Of a stretch of 19,499 nt of DNA, positions 8,454-16,695 are shown piece by piece. The notes under the pieces are model-generated. The model worked only from the letters and a program-made list of their open reading frames with translations. It was not told the origin of the DNA and ran no database searches. The stretch's first letter is position 1, and the number at the start of each line of letters is the position of its first letter. The position numbers and the translations under genes are program-made. The DNA is from Trichomonas tenax (lineage: Eukaryota; Parabasalia; Trichomonadida; Trichomonadidae): positions 1-19,499 of the forward strand of contig JALKBU010000963.1 in NCBI GenBank assembly GCA_023091735.1, written 5' to 3'.

Positions 8454-9554
8454 TTACTTAGTTTCGCGGTTGTATTTTGCAACTTCCTTGAACCATTCTG
8501 GAACAACACGCTCTTGTAATGTGTGCTTTCCAGTGATGCCTTCACAGAATGAGACGTGTCCGCCTTCGCGTGTTTCAACAAAGACACATTTCTGAGAGTG
8601 AAGTACTTCTTGGATTGGCATCAACTTGTTTGATGTGAATGGATCATCATCAGCGCCAATGAACAAAATTGGAACTTTAGTGATTGGAATCTTATCCTTT
8701 GCTCTGAGCTGGTCATAGTATTCAGCTGGATTCTTGACTCCAAGGCGCGGAATTGTTAACAAGCGATCGAACTCAACGAGTGTCTTAAGGCCTGGAATCT
8801 TCTTCCTTGTTTCCTCATCAATGAACTTGTTTTTGAGAGCCTGGTGCTTCAATTTAGACATCATGAATGGCTGATAGAACTTGGCAGAGAAGCCCTGGCA
8901 GAAAGGAACATTAGCCTTCGTTCCATCGTAAGTGTGAGAGCAGCAGGCAGCGGCTGTTAAGCCTCCATATGTTGCACTGAAGTGAGCAGTCATGTATGCG
9001 CCCATAGAGAATCCCACCATGAAGAGGTCCTCTGGGTCTTTCTCTTTGCGAATAAGTTTAACAATTGCATCGAGGTCATCTAATTCGAGCGCATTGTACA
9101 TTCTTTCTGTCTTAAATGGAACACCTGAGCATCCGCGAGAGTTTGCGACAACAACAAGGAATCCATTCTTAACGAAAGATTCGCACAAATGTGAAACACA
9201 TGGTTCACGAGTACCACCACCAAGTGTATGGATGACAATGACAACAGGGCAGTGTGGCTTAGGGTCTTTCGGCAAGAACCAATCAAGAGCCGCGGCTCCG
9301 CCGTCTTCAAAGTTAATAATTTGACGCTCTGGTTTCATTTTGCTTGGTCCACGGTAATGCATACCCCACATTGTGTGTATGTGCCTGTTAAATAGCCACG
9401 GTGTCGGTGAATAAACTTTTTTGAGATTTGTTAATCTTTCAACAATTGGTGCAACTTCGCCCTCCTTGTTGTAGAAAACAAGCGGCTTTCGTGTACGATA
9501 AAGCCACCAAAGTAAGAAAATCGTTATTAAACAAAGAACGATTTCCAAAAACAT
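8454..9554 (-). CDS. ABHD1/ABHD3 (YheT-like) alpha/beta hydrolase
   Basis: This is a 366-residue serine hydrolase with an N-terminal membrane anchor (about residues 3-19, followed by RTRK). The family entry motif YSPTPWLFNRHIHTMWG (48-64) is typical of the YheT/ABHD1-3 group. Then come the oxyanion-side HTLGGG (109-114), the nucleophile elbow GFSMGA (S183), the acid in ADDDPF (D303 or D304) and GGH (H333), giving a full Ser-Asp-His triad. Relatives act on medium-chain phospholipids or other acyl esters at ER-type membranes; the substrate here is not evident. Length and motif spacing are normal, so it should be active. ATG 9552-9554 is chosen because the TM anchor starts right there and TCATT (9575-9579, minus strand) could serve as an initiator about 22 nt upstream. 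Confidence 0.9.
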   Translation of the reverse strand: MFLEIVLCLITIFLLWWLYRTRKPLVFYNKEGEVAPIVERLTNLKKVYSPTPWLFNRHIHTMWGMHYRGPSKMKPERQIINFEDGGAAALDWFLPKDPKPHCPVVIVIHTLGGGTREPCVSHLCESFVKNGFLVVVANSRGCSGVPFKTERMYNALELDDLDAIVKLIRKEKDPEDLFMVGFSMGAYMTAHFSATYGGLTAAACCSHTYDGTKANVPFCQGFSAKFYQPFMMSKLKHQALKNKFIDEETRKKIPGLKTLVEFDRLLTIPRLGVKNPAEYYDQLRAKDKIPITKVPILFIGADDDPFTSNKLMPIQEVLHSQKCVFVETREGGHVSFCEGITGKHTLQERVVPEWFKEVAKYNRETK

Positions 9555-9574
9555 TTTTATATTTTTTTAGTTTG

Positions 9575-9579
9575 AATGA
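9575..9579 (-). promoter_or_regulatory. Initiator-like TCATT of the alpha/beta hydrolase gene
   Basis: On the minus strand TTTTTTCATTCAAAC matches the trichomonad initiator consensus TCA(+1)Py(T/A). It would give a leader of about 22 nt before ATG 9554. The consensus is known from Trichomonas vaginalis; its use here is inferred. Confidence 0.45.
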
Positions 9580-9711
9580 AAAAATGGCCGGCCAATTTCG
9601 AAATTACTTTGATCGTATATTTGTAGGGCCATCGCACATATAGACGCGTATAGCTGCAGCTGCGAATTGAATTACCGCTTTCTCTATGTTTTTCTTTACA
9701 TCATGTATTTC

Positions 9712-9852
9712 TGTCATGTAAAGTCATTATATTTTGACATGTAATCAAATTTAACTGACATATAAAATTTGTCATTCGACACATAAATATTAAATCTGAC
9801 GTGTAAAGACATTAAATCTGGCACGTAACGATTTGGAAATACGGACATGAAA
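9712..9852 (+). repeat. Seven-unit degenerate 20-24-bp repeat, core TGACATGTAA
   Basis: Cores are TGTCATGTAA 9712, TGACATGTAA 9735, TGACATATAA 9756, CGACACATAA 9777, TGACGTGTAA 9797, TGGCACGTAA 9819 and GGACATGAAA 9843. Start-to-start spacings are 23, 21, 21, 20, 22 and 24 bp, about two helical turns. Several spacers are AATTTAA or ATTAAATC-like, so it may be a decayed 21-22-bp tandem repeat. It lies about 160-300 bp upstream of the 8454-9554 gene. Relatives occur at 4726, 4901 and 14031. It could be a transcription-factor binding array or an old minisatellite. Confidence 0.7.
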
Positions 9853-10116
9853 GCATCTGAGAAAAAAGTTGAAAAAATGCTTTTATATTTATATATGGTG
9901 GCATTATTATTTCCACATAAAAATTTCGTTATTTTTAGGCCAATGTATGATTGCTGTTTCAGAAAGAAATTATGTATTTAATTTTAAAATATAACTTTCA
10001 TAAATGCATGCGGCAAAATATCCTAATAAATAGTCCTTCTGAAAATATGAAGTAATCAACTCTATGATGAATAAAAATATATTATCTTTAATAATATAAA
10101 AAAATATATAATATAA

Positions 10117-10961
10117 TAAACTGCTTGCCCAAAGGTTGCCCCTAGTCAATTAAGGTTATTTTATAAATTTTTAAGTACGTTTACTCACCTCAGTAAGAAA
10201 AACCGGAAACATTCCAATAAGTTTCAATGGACTCACTCTAAGGTTTCCGCAGATGAGAAGTAACAGCGAATGAAGCAAAAATACATTAACTTAAATTCAT
10301 CATCAAATTTCATCATTAAATCTATCGATTTTTTGCTTTCAACCGATGTCAATACTCATTACAAGTCTTTTAGTTGTATTGGTCAATATATTTTCTAAAT
10401 ATTTTTACTTTCATTTAAATGCATTCTTCTCCTTGGGTTACGCTTTGGCAATAAAAGAAATGATTCCCACAGCCAAATCTATCTTTAAGAAAAATTTCAA
10501 ATTATTAACGTTTTTGATTTGGAAAGATGTTATAAAGCTTCCCTGGATACTCTATACTTGTCAAATAGAACCTATCCTTACTGAAATTCCGCTTTCCCCC
10601 ACATATTTCCAATTTTCCAAAATATTTTATATCTGTTTTAAGACATTACACACTTATAAAGCTTTTGTTTATTCTTGAGCGATTTTTTCATTGTTAATTC
10701 ATGATAATCTCGCTTATATGTTTATAATCACACTTTGATCTCACCCTCTTTTACGAGATTTATATGTTTTTATAGGCCCTAAACCTAGACCAGTCTGTAC
10801 CTAGTGTAGCTGCACTGGTATTTAGATCCTAAATAAACTCCTTTATAGAGTTAAAATTTGACATATTTTGTTTCCTAAGATATCCCCTATATTTGAAGGC
10901 TTTTTAATCATCATTTCTCTGAATTCCTCTCAATAGGGGCTATCTTTGGGCAACCAGTTTA
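10117..10961. mobile_element. 845-bp unit with 29-bp imperfect terminal inverted repeats
   Basis: The left end at 10117-10145 begins TAAACTGCTTGCCCAAAGG. The right end at 10933-10961, read in reverse, begins TAAACTGGTTGCCCAAAGA. The two arms match at about 26 of 29 positions (through GCCCCTA). Both ends abut AT-rich DNA with TA dinucleotides, compatible with a TA target duplication. Inside, the only sizeable frame is 10346-10678 (+), 110 codons, hydrophobic, with no transposase motif, so this looks like a non-autonomous or decayed DNA transposon. The interior at 10776-10850 has patchy local symmetry. Its family is unknown to me. Confidence 0.6.
10346..10678 (+). CDS. Doubtful hydrophobic 110-residue frame inside the inverted-ended unit
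   Basis: The frame begins at ATG 10346 and is rich in Phe, Ile, Leu, Lys and Tyr, with one hydrophobic N-terminal stretch (about residues 2-35). I recognise no family. Such composition is what random AT-rich sequence gives. It is recorded only because it is the largest frame inside the 10117-10961 unit and could be a remnant of an element-encoded protein. Confidence 0.12.
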   Translation: MSILITSLLVVLVNIFSKYFYFHLNAFFSLGYALAIKEMIPTAKSIFKKNFKLLTFLIWKDVIKLPWILYTCQIEPILTEIPLSPTYFQFSKIFYICFKTLHTYKAFVYS

Positions 10962-11197
10962 TATAAAAAAATATATACTATAGAATTGTTGAAGCTTGAC
11001 TGATGATCTGTAATGGTTACTTCATACATTGCTGCTCTTAACTTATTTACCATTATATCAACTGAATCATATTCGGGCAAATATAGACTCATGAAACATG
11101 TTGCAGATGTAGGCAATTTTGCTTTAGCATTAGTAAAGTCTGAACTAGAGGCTGTAACATTTATTTTATCACTGGAATATGATGATAAGCTCACTTT

Positions 11198-12352
11198 TCA
11201 TGTGATAAATATGATTAACTGTCTCTTCTCAGCGGGTTTGAGTTTTTCAAATGATTTCAAGAACGTGTCTTGCAGCCTATCTGAACAATTAAATGATGTA
11301 TTTTTCTCCAACACTGAAACAGGAATATCATTGTCACCACAACATAAACTCTCTCATTGACATCAAATCCATGCTCAATTAGATATTAAATGATTTTGAG
11401 AGCCTTGATTTCAAATGCTATTGATAATGGTGATTTATATATTAATGATGATTAAATGTTATTGATTGATATAACACAATAATTATCATTAAAGTAGTTT
11501 GATTTACTTGAAATATTGGTGAGCATACATGAAATTTAAATCAATTGAGTTCTTATTTCCAATAAGAAATAAAAAGGCTTCAAAATTTCCATAGTAAAAG
11601 CACTTTGCTGCATTTATCCTTTTGATTGATCCTTTTTGTTCAAGGAGCCAATTGAAAATGCCATTATGGTGATAAGCAATTGCTTCTTCTAAATCTGTAT
11701 CAGATATTGAATGACTATCATTATATAAAGACATGATAATGCTTTTGTTACCTCCTTCAATCGCGTGAACAAATGTTTGATCAGTAATATTGCTTCCCAT
11801 CAATTTGAGATATTCGAAATATTTTTCTGATCAATATTTACATGCCACATCAATCAATGACAATCCATCAATATTCTCTTGATCAACATCAAAGGATATT
11901 TTAATTGCCTCAACCTGCAGTTCTCCAAGTTTCTCCCATGCAACTGAGTGAAAAACTGTTCCAGGTGGATAAAAATTAATGACATCAGAAACTATCCTTC
12001 CACGTTTCATAATAAAGAAATCAAAACCTAAGCTATTGAGGACAATCTTGAGATCTTCATTTTCAAGTGTGTAATCAAAGTTTTGATGATCGTATTCAAT
12101 AATGGATTTTGGACGTATAAATGAAGCAGAATCTATGAAAAACCCAATAGATGAAAGAATGATGGCTTTTTCTTTCAATTTTTCACATAATTCGGAATAG
12201 AATTTGCTCCTTTTCCGGTTGATTCTGTGTCAGAGTTCGCATCATATCAATGAGAACTCTGAACCACTCTGGAATTTCTATATCCTCGACTTTTTCGAAA
12301 CTACATCAAGTAACTGCTTTAGAATACAATTGTACTTTGGTTTTCTTAAAAA
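11198..12352 (-). pseudogene. Broken DUF3447/ankyrin-type gene
   Basis: Read on the minus strand, coding-like segments follow one another in different frames. First comes a 5' piece around 12310-12350 ending ILKQLLDVV. After a frame change there is VEDIEIPEWFRVLIDMMR with TLTQNQPEKEQ (about 12200-12300). After another change near 12195 there is LCEKLKEKAIILSSIGFFID and onward to ENIDGLSLIDVACKY. A TGA at 11831-11833 follows, then the same frame continues EKYFEYLKLMGSNITDQTFV through to a stop at about 11504. Further down, LIEHGFDVNE (near 11380) and a 40-residue open piece end at TGA 11198. The ITDQTFVHAIEGGNKSII-type segment and the LIEHGFDVNE ankyrin signature match the large trichomonad ankyrin family with an N-terminal DUF3447 region. 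With at least one stop and several shifts, it cannot make the full protein. Confidence 0.75.
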
Positions 12353-12782
12353 AATCTAATTTTTAATGAATGAAATTTCATATATACACCAAATATACTA
12401 TTTTACTCAATGCTTATGTAATTATTGTATAACATATTCTTACTCAGTTATATCCATCGCATTTTTAATGCTCAGTCAAACAATTTCGCCAAATCACAAT
12501 TAATTACACTAATAAATCACACTCAATACATGCATTTCTTAATTTGAGTTCAAAAGCAGACAATTCAATAACATGACATTAACATTTTGCTGTATAATTG
12601 TGATACAAATTAAAATTATGTTCGATAACAATTCATTGATTTGATTTGGATATCTAAGTAATAGAGAATAACTTTGCGAGTAATTTATAGCTAACTACAA
12701 AATAATTTCAGCATATATTTTGAATTTCAAAAATATATGTAGACAATTCGATAGATAACGTGTCTTTGATTATAAAATTGTA
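12353..12782. other. AT-rich spacer, nothing identified
   Basis: This is 430 bp of plain AT-rich sequence between the ankyrin pseudogene and the stop of the 12783-13667 gene. I see no frame, repeat or structured element of note. Confidence 0.5.
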
Positions 12783-13667
12783 TTATGAGGCGTCTGGTAT
12801 CTTTTTAAGGCTACGATTGTGTTGTTTCTTGATTCCTCTCCATACATAAGTAAGAATGTTATTGATAAGCGTAAGCATCCAGATGAACCATCCAAATGAG
12901 TAAATGAATGTGTTTTCTTGAGAATGATCAAGATTTTCGGCAATTTCATTCAGAGCTACCAATTTTTGAGAGACAACTTGTGCTGTTTGGTTGAGAATCT
13001 GTGATTTCATCATAACTTCTTCCATTTTGCTGTGCAAACCTTCTAATTCATCTTGAGTTGAATCCGTGGTGTTTTCTAATTCTTCGATTTTGTCAGAAAT
13101 ACTATTGAGACCAAGTGTCACTTGGACTGACCCGTAGTTGTAGTCGCTGAGTGGGAGATCCATTTTCAGTCTTTGACGAAGAGGTTCTGCAATATCTTGT
13201 AAAAAAACAGTGGGATTACTGTCAACACGTAGTTCAATGTGATTAAGCGATTCTCTGTTCTCTTCATGGCCAAAATCTTGACCGGGAACAACTTTTGAGT
13301 TTTCGAGATTTTCATTTCTCTTAAAATCATGGAAAATTATGGAGCTTTTAGTCATACCTCCTAAACTGACGTTTGGGTTTCGAGCAGTTTGGCTGCTTAC
13401 CTTTTTATCTCCCGATGAATGACTTGAAGAAGTGTTATCTTTCGAATAAAACGACCTACTTGACTTATAGATACCATTTTTCGAGTTGTTGTCGTTACTG
13501 CTGAACTGTTGATTATTTGATGAAAATCTGCCTTTTGAATTGCAACCTGATGACGAAAAATCCTTTTCATTGGCATTATTGTCACCAGCTTCAAGCATAT
13601 CATCGACCGGAGCCTTCTTCTTAGGGATCCTTGTAAAGGACCCAAAAAGCGGCCCAGTCATCATCAT
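12783..13667 (-). CDS. Unrecognised Ser/Asn-rich, coiled-coil, single-TM protein
   Basis: This 294-residue frame begins with ATG 13665-13667 (followed by two more in-frame ATGs). Residues about 28-105 are a Ser/Asn/Asp/Lys low-complexity tail. About 140-180 is a folded-looking segment. About 185-248 reads as a heptad-type coiled coil (NSISDKIEELENTTDS onward to KLVALNEIAENL). Residues about 254-277 form a single Trp/Ile/Leu-rich membrane span, leaving a short basic C-terminal tail (KKQHNRSLKKIPDAS). The layout of disordered N-terminus, coiled coil and C-terminal anchor recalls SNAREs or other tail-anchored tethers, but I do not see a convincing SNARE zero-layer. The function is therefore unknown. 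A MITE-like hairpin begins 44 bp upstream of the start. The frame is long enough and structured enough to be real. Confidence 0.65.
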   Translation of the reverse strand: MMMTGPLFGSFTRIPKKKAPVDDMLEAGDNNANEKDFSSSGCNSKGRFSSNNQQFSSNDNNSKNGIYKSSRSFYSKDNTSSSHSSGDKKVSSQTARNPNVSLGGMTKSSIIFHDFKRNENLENSKVVPGQDFGHEENRESLNHIELRVDSNPTVFLQDIAEPLRQRLKMDLPLSDYNYGSVQVTLGLNSISDKIEELENTTDSTQDELEGLHSKMEEVMMKSQILNQTAQVVSQKLVALNEIAENLDHSQENTFIYSFGWFIWMLTLINNILTYVWRGIKKQHNRSLKKIPDAS

Positions 13668-13710
13668 TTAAAAATGCCAAAAAAAGTCAAAAATCACTAA
13701 TTTCGCCGAC

Positions 13711-13816
13711 TAAACTACATTTTTAAATCTAGGCACTCTACGGGTGTGGTTCTCACAATATTGAGGGATCCCCTTAAAAAATTGAGAGGAGTACCTAGAT
13801 TAAAAAATGTAGTTTA
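13711..13816. mobile_element. 106-bp MITE-like inverted repeat
   Basis: The left arm 13711-13738 begins TAAACTACATTTTTAAATCT. The right arm, read in reverse from 13816, begins TAAACTACATTTTTTAATCT. The two arms match at 26 of 28 positions, then diverge into a roughly 50-bp centre that includes GGGATCCCCT. The outermost TA on both sides fits a TA target duplication as made by Tc1/mariner-type elements. It sits in the 5' flank of the 12783-13667 gene, so it may supply or disrupt promoter sequence. It could alternatively be a plain cruciform. Confidence 0.7.
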
Positions 13817-14138
13817 ATACCTAAAACATTTGTGAATTTCATTGAACGTTTTCTTATTTCTCTAAAAATCCATTTTTAAAAATTTCTTTTTGATTTTCCT
13901 CCTTAATTAGTCGATATTTTTGAAATACAAATAATTAGAAATATATGAAAATAGCATTTAAAAATATATCAATGTGATTAGGTCAAAAATAACTAAGTTT
14001 CATTTTTAAAAGATGATTTTGACAAAATAATTTTACGTGTCAGATTTTTAATTTAAACCCCGCCAAAGGAACCAAGAGCCGAATTCTTTCGAGCTCAGGT
14101 CCAGACTTCGCAGGGCTATCGATTGCGAATATCTGAAT
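13817..14138. other. Spacer with one TGACACGTAA-type motif and a GC-richer patch
   Basis: TTTTACGTGTCAGATTTTTAA starts at 14031. In reverse it reads TTAAAAATCTGACACGTAAA, the same as the 9797-9828 part of the periodic array including its ATC spacer. A GC-richer patch follows at about 14057-14120, directly before the EF-hand-like pseudogene. No gene is supported. Confidence 0.5.
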
Positions 14139-14620
14139 ATGGATGCTGATCAAATTTTCGATAAAATCAAACAACCAGAAAATCAAGTTATTTCTTTTCA
14201 AGATTTAGAGCAGTTATGCTTCCAAGCACAAGTTTTAACTAACACATTGCCGATGGTTTTCGAAAGATATAATATCATCAAAGGAATGGTTTCTAGATCG
14301 AAATTTACGAAATTTTATTATGATGAATTCTCAATTGGTCTATTTCGGAGAAGTCATCAAGTATTCTCTCTGTTTTCGTTACGACACTTATTAGACATAA
14401 ATCTGGATCATCTAAAGAGATATGGAAGTACTTACAACAAAGATCGACAACCTCAGGAAGATTCAGTGTTAGAATCGCTTTACTTGTCCGAATTTTCGAT
14501 GAATATAATATCCAATATCCGTTAGATGATTTCATTGATGCACTCTTCGATTATCTCCACAACAGCACCGAAGAGATTACATTAGAACAATTTACAAACC
14601 TTATCAATGATTTTTGCTGA
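14139..14620 (+). pseudogene. Frameshifted paralog of the 4077-4655 EF-hand-like gene
   Basis: The first frame runs from ATG 14139 and aligns with residues about 25-85 of the 4077-4655 product (DADQIFDKI against PKEIFDLL; VSRSKFTKFYYDEF against VSLPQWTEFLNDDF). Similarity then moves to another frame, open from about 14327 to the TGA at 14618-14620. That frame reads ISEKSSSILSVFV, then SVRIALLVRIFDEYN and DDFIDALFDYLHN, against MTEKQNFILLKFM, RVSALCRIF and EEFVDAIFAFY. The shift lies between about 14325 and 14342. The first 25 residues of the paralog are missing. No intron-like boundary is visible in the 17-bp window. It could be a pseudogene, a recent lesion or a sequencing error, since both halves are otherwise well kept. 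Confidence 0.75.
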
Positions 14621-14661
14621 TTTTTTTTTGTTTTACTTTTTTTACAAAATTTTTGTAAAAT

Positions 14662-14701
14662 TAACCTTATAAAAATTTTAAATAACCTTATAAATATCAT
14701 A
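14662..14701 (+). promoter_or_regulatory. GT61 gene promoter: two TAACCTTATAAA repeats plus initiator-like TCATA
   Basis: TAACCTTATAAA occurs at 14662-14673 and again at 14683-14694, exactly 21 bp apart. It is followed by TCATA at 14697-14701, which matches the trichomonad initiator TCA(+1)Py(T/A). The predicted +1 A at 14699 gives a leader of about 9 nt before ATG 14708. The order of motif, motif, initiator and ATG is compact and looks functional, though this is inference. Confidence 0.55.
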
Positions 14702-14707
14702 ATTTTG

Positions 14708-15934
14708 ATGAACGAAAATCACGAAAGTTTTTATGAAAGGATATTCTTTTCCAAGAAAATCCTTGCACTGGTTTCATTCCTCATTGTTCTCTTTTGCTTT
14801 TGGAACTTCAAGACTGAGCTCTCGTTTTATTTATTCCCAAATCTTAATCAATCATCTTTAGAAATCGGTATTGGATCGATGTTTACACGTGACTCCATTC
14901 ATATATTGAAACCTACCGAGTTTATTCAACTAGGAATGAATCCTTTAAATGTTCAAAATATCTCATATCGAGAACCCACGTTTTTGCAGGCGAAAGACTT
15001 TCCAGGATACATGCCGCAAGAAGATGACATCAAACCTTTCGATCCAATGCTTTTAGTTTTTCGAAAAACAGTTTTTACAGCGGAATCTGTGATTGTTCGC
15101 TGGAATGGATATCACATGACTTCATTGCAGTGCCATCCGAGGTACTGGGACTCTTCATTTTCAAAATTTTATAACATCAAACACATATCATATTACAAAT
15201 ACCAGTCTGTAGTGTGTATAGGACATCAGCACACATCACAGTTTGGCCATTGGTTCTTAGAAGTACTTCCTTGCTTCTTTGCTGTTCCTCAATGGATTCT
15301 TGATAATTCAATCATTGTTGTTCCGCAAATTAAGAAGTTCATTGTTGAAGACCTTGCATTGTTTAACATTTCACAGGATAGAATCCTTGCTGGACAAGAT
15401 TTATATTTTTATGCAGAAAATCTCTACACAATGCACTCGAGATGGTGTGGCGACCTCAGCTCCAGTCTCATACAGAACATGAAGTCAAAGTTCGTTGAGT
15501 TATTCAACCTTAGCACACAAAAACCTTACAGATATGTTTTATACAACAGATATAACAAATCACGCGAGATAAAGAACTGGGATGAAGTGCTTTCAGCTGT
15601 TAGAGCTCAGTATCCTGCTTACAAATGGGAAATTGGGCTCGAATTCTTTACAATCAAAGAGCAAGCGAAATATTTTAATACAATAAAACTGTTCTTTGCT
15701 GTTCATGGTTCAATGTTAGCGAACATCATTTTCATGCAGCCAAAGACATCGGTTGTCGAGCTGCAAATGGAGAAATGGTTATTATCATTCATATATCTTA
15801 GCGGGTTCACAGATATACACATGATTGAAGGTAGAGATTCATCAATTCTTCACGTTCCTGTTCAATCAACTTCTGTCGATCCAAACTACATCTGCAATTT
15901 AATCGCAAAAGGCCTTATAAAGCTCGACAAATAA
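14708..15934 (+). CDS. Type II membrane GT61-family glycosyltransferase
   Basis: This is a 408-residue Golgi/ER-type glycosyltransferase. I start at ATG 14708; the codon before it, TTG 14705, is open but not a normal eukaryotic start. A short cytosolic tail with KK is followed by a TM anchor at about residues 18-33, then a stem and a lumenal catalytic domain. GT61 (DUF563) landmarks are HTSQFGHWFLEVLP (about 175-188), RYVLYNR (about 275-281), and VHGSMLANIIFM (about 332-343) with VVELQ shortly after (350-354), which form the nucleotide-sugar side. Relatives transfer xylose, GlcNAc or arabinose to glycans or proteins; donor and acceptor here are not decidable. It likely contributes to surface glycoconjugates. 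A compact promoter lies directly upstream. The downstream 3' flank is AT-rich. Confidence 0.88.
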   Translation: MNENHESFYERIFFSKKILALVSFLIVLFCFWNFKTELSFYLFPNLNQSSLEIGIGSMFTRDSIHILKPTEFIQLGMNPLNVQNISYREPTFLQAKDFPGYMPQEDDIKPFDPMLLVFRKTVFTAESVIVRWNGYHMTSLQCHPRYWDSSFSKFYNIKHISYYKYQSVVCIGHQHTSQFGHWFLEVLPCFFAVPQWILDNSIIVVPQIKKFIVEDLALFNISQDRILAGQDLYFYAENLYTMHSRWCGDLSSSLIQNMKSKFVELFNLSTQKPYRYVLYNRYNKSREIKNWDEVLSAVRAQYPAYKWEIGLEFFTIKEQAKYFNTIKLFFAVHGSMLANIIFMQPKTSVVELQMEKWLLSFIYLSGFTDIHMIEGRDSSILHVPVQSTSVDPNYICNLIAKGLIKLDK

Positions 15935-16695
15935 TTTCTCATTTGTCCATTTATTTGTTTGTAAAACAATTTGACATCTTAGAAAAATAAAGTATAACTC
16001 TGTTTTGACTTTGTAAACATGGAATATTATGGAAATTCTATCGATTTCATTATATGCATCATTAAAAATCTAAATTTATTTCCAAAAATTTAAATCCTTA
16101 ATTTCAATATTGATTTCAATTATCAATCTCTAATGAATTAAGAATAACATCAAAATATTTGCTTAATTTGGCTGTTTCATATATCTGTTGATGTATTAAG
16201 CGTAATTCGAGCAATATTGAGGATTAATGACAGGTAACAATGTATTTTCGATTTCAATTATTCTTTACTTCATTATATAAGTTAAATTTATCAAGAAAAC
16301 TATATCATTAATTGCTAATATAGTGATAGTTCGAAATTAATTTATTGCAAACACTCCATAACTACATTGGTTGCTCATTTATCATCAAATTCGAACAGTT
16401 TAAAGATATTAAATGTAAACCAATAAAGAACTCGGTTTATTCGAGAAAATGTTTTTATTGAACTCAAATAGTATTGGCAATGAACGAATTGGAAAATAAG
16501 AATCCAATGCAATGATAAAGTTAAGTCGATTTGCGTTGTGATCTCCTTTTTGCTTTAAATCTATTGAAATGATTGACAATTTGCATATAATTATCATTTT
16601 CAATGATGTAATTGAGATACATACATGGCATGGTATATGTATGCATAGATAATTTCTATGGAAAACGAAAGAGACAATATCAAAAATTTCGATCA
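15935..16695. other. AT-rich spacer, no supported gene
   Basis: This is 760 bp of AT-rich DNA. A 95-codon open frame at 16409-16696 (-) is Ile/Cys/His-rich with no motif and is not called. No repeats or structured signals stand out. Confidence 0.5.

Larger units (their letters stand above)
9555..10116. other. Upstream region of the alpha/beta hydrolase gene
   Basis: No gene is seen. It holds the initiator-like site near 9577 and the periodic motif array 9712-9852. It then becomes plain AT-rich sequence, ending in an (A/T)-only run at about 10070-10116 that abuts the 845-bp inverted-ended unit. Confidence 0.5.

Noticed and set aside
8992..9324. 110-codon plus-strand frame
   Set aside because: It is a shadow of the well-supported alpha/beta hydrolase gene on the other strand.
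10776..10850. Locally symmetric stretch that might be a tRNA
   Set aside because: No acceptor-stem pairing and no B-box-like GGTTCRA sequence in the right place.
11013..11360. 115-codon plus-strand frame
   Set aside because: It is antisense to coding-like ankyrin pseudogene segments, which explain the open reading better.
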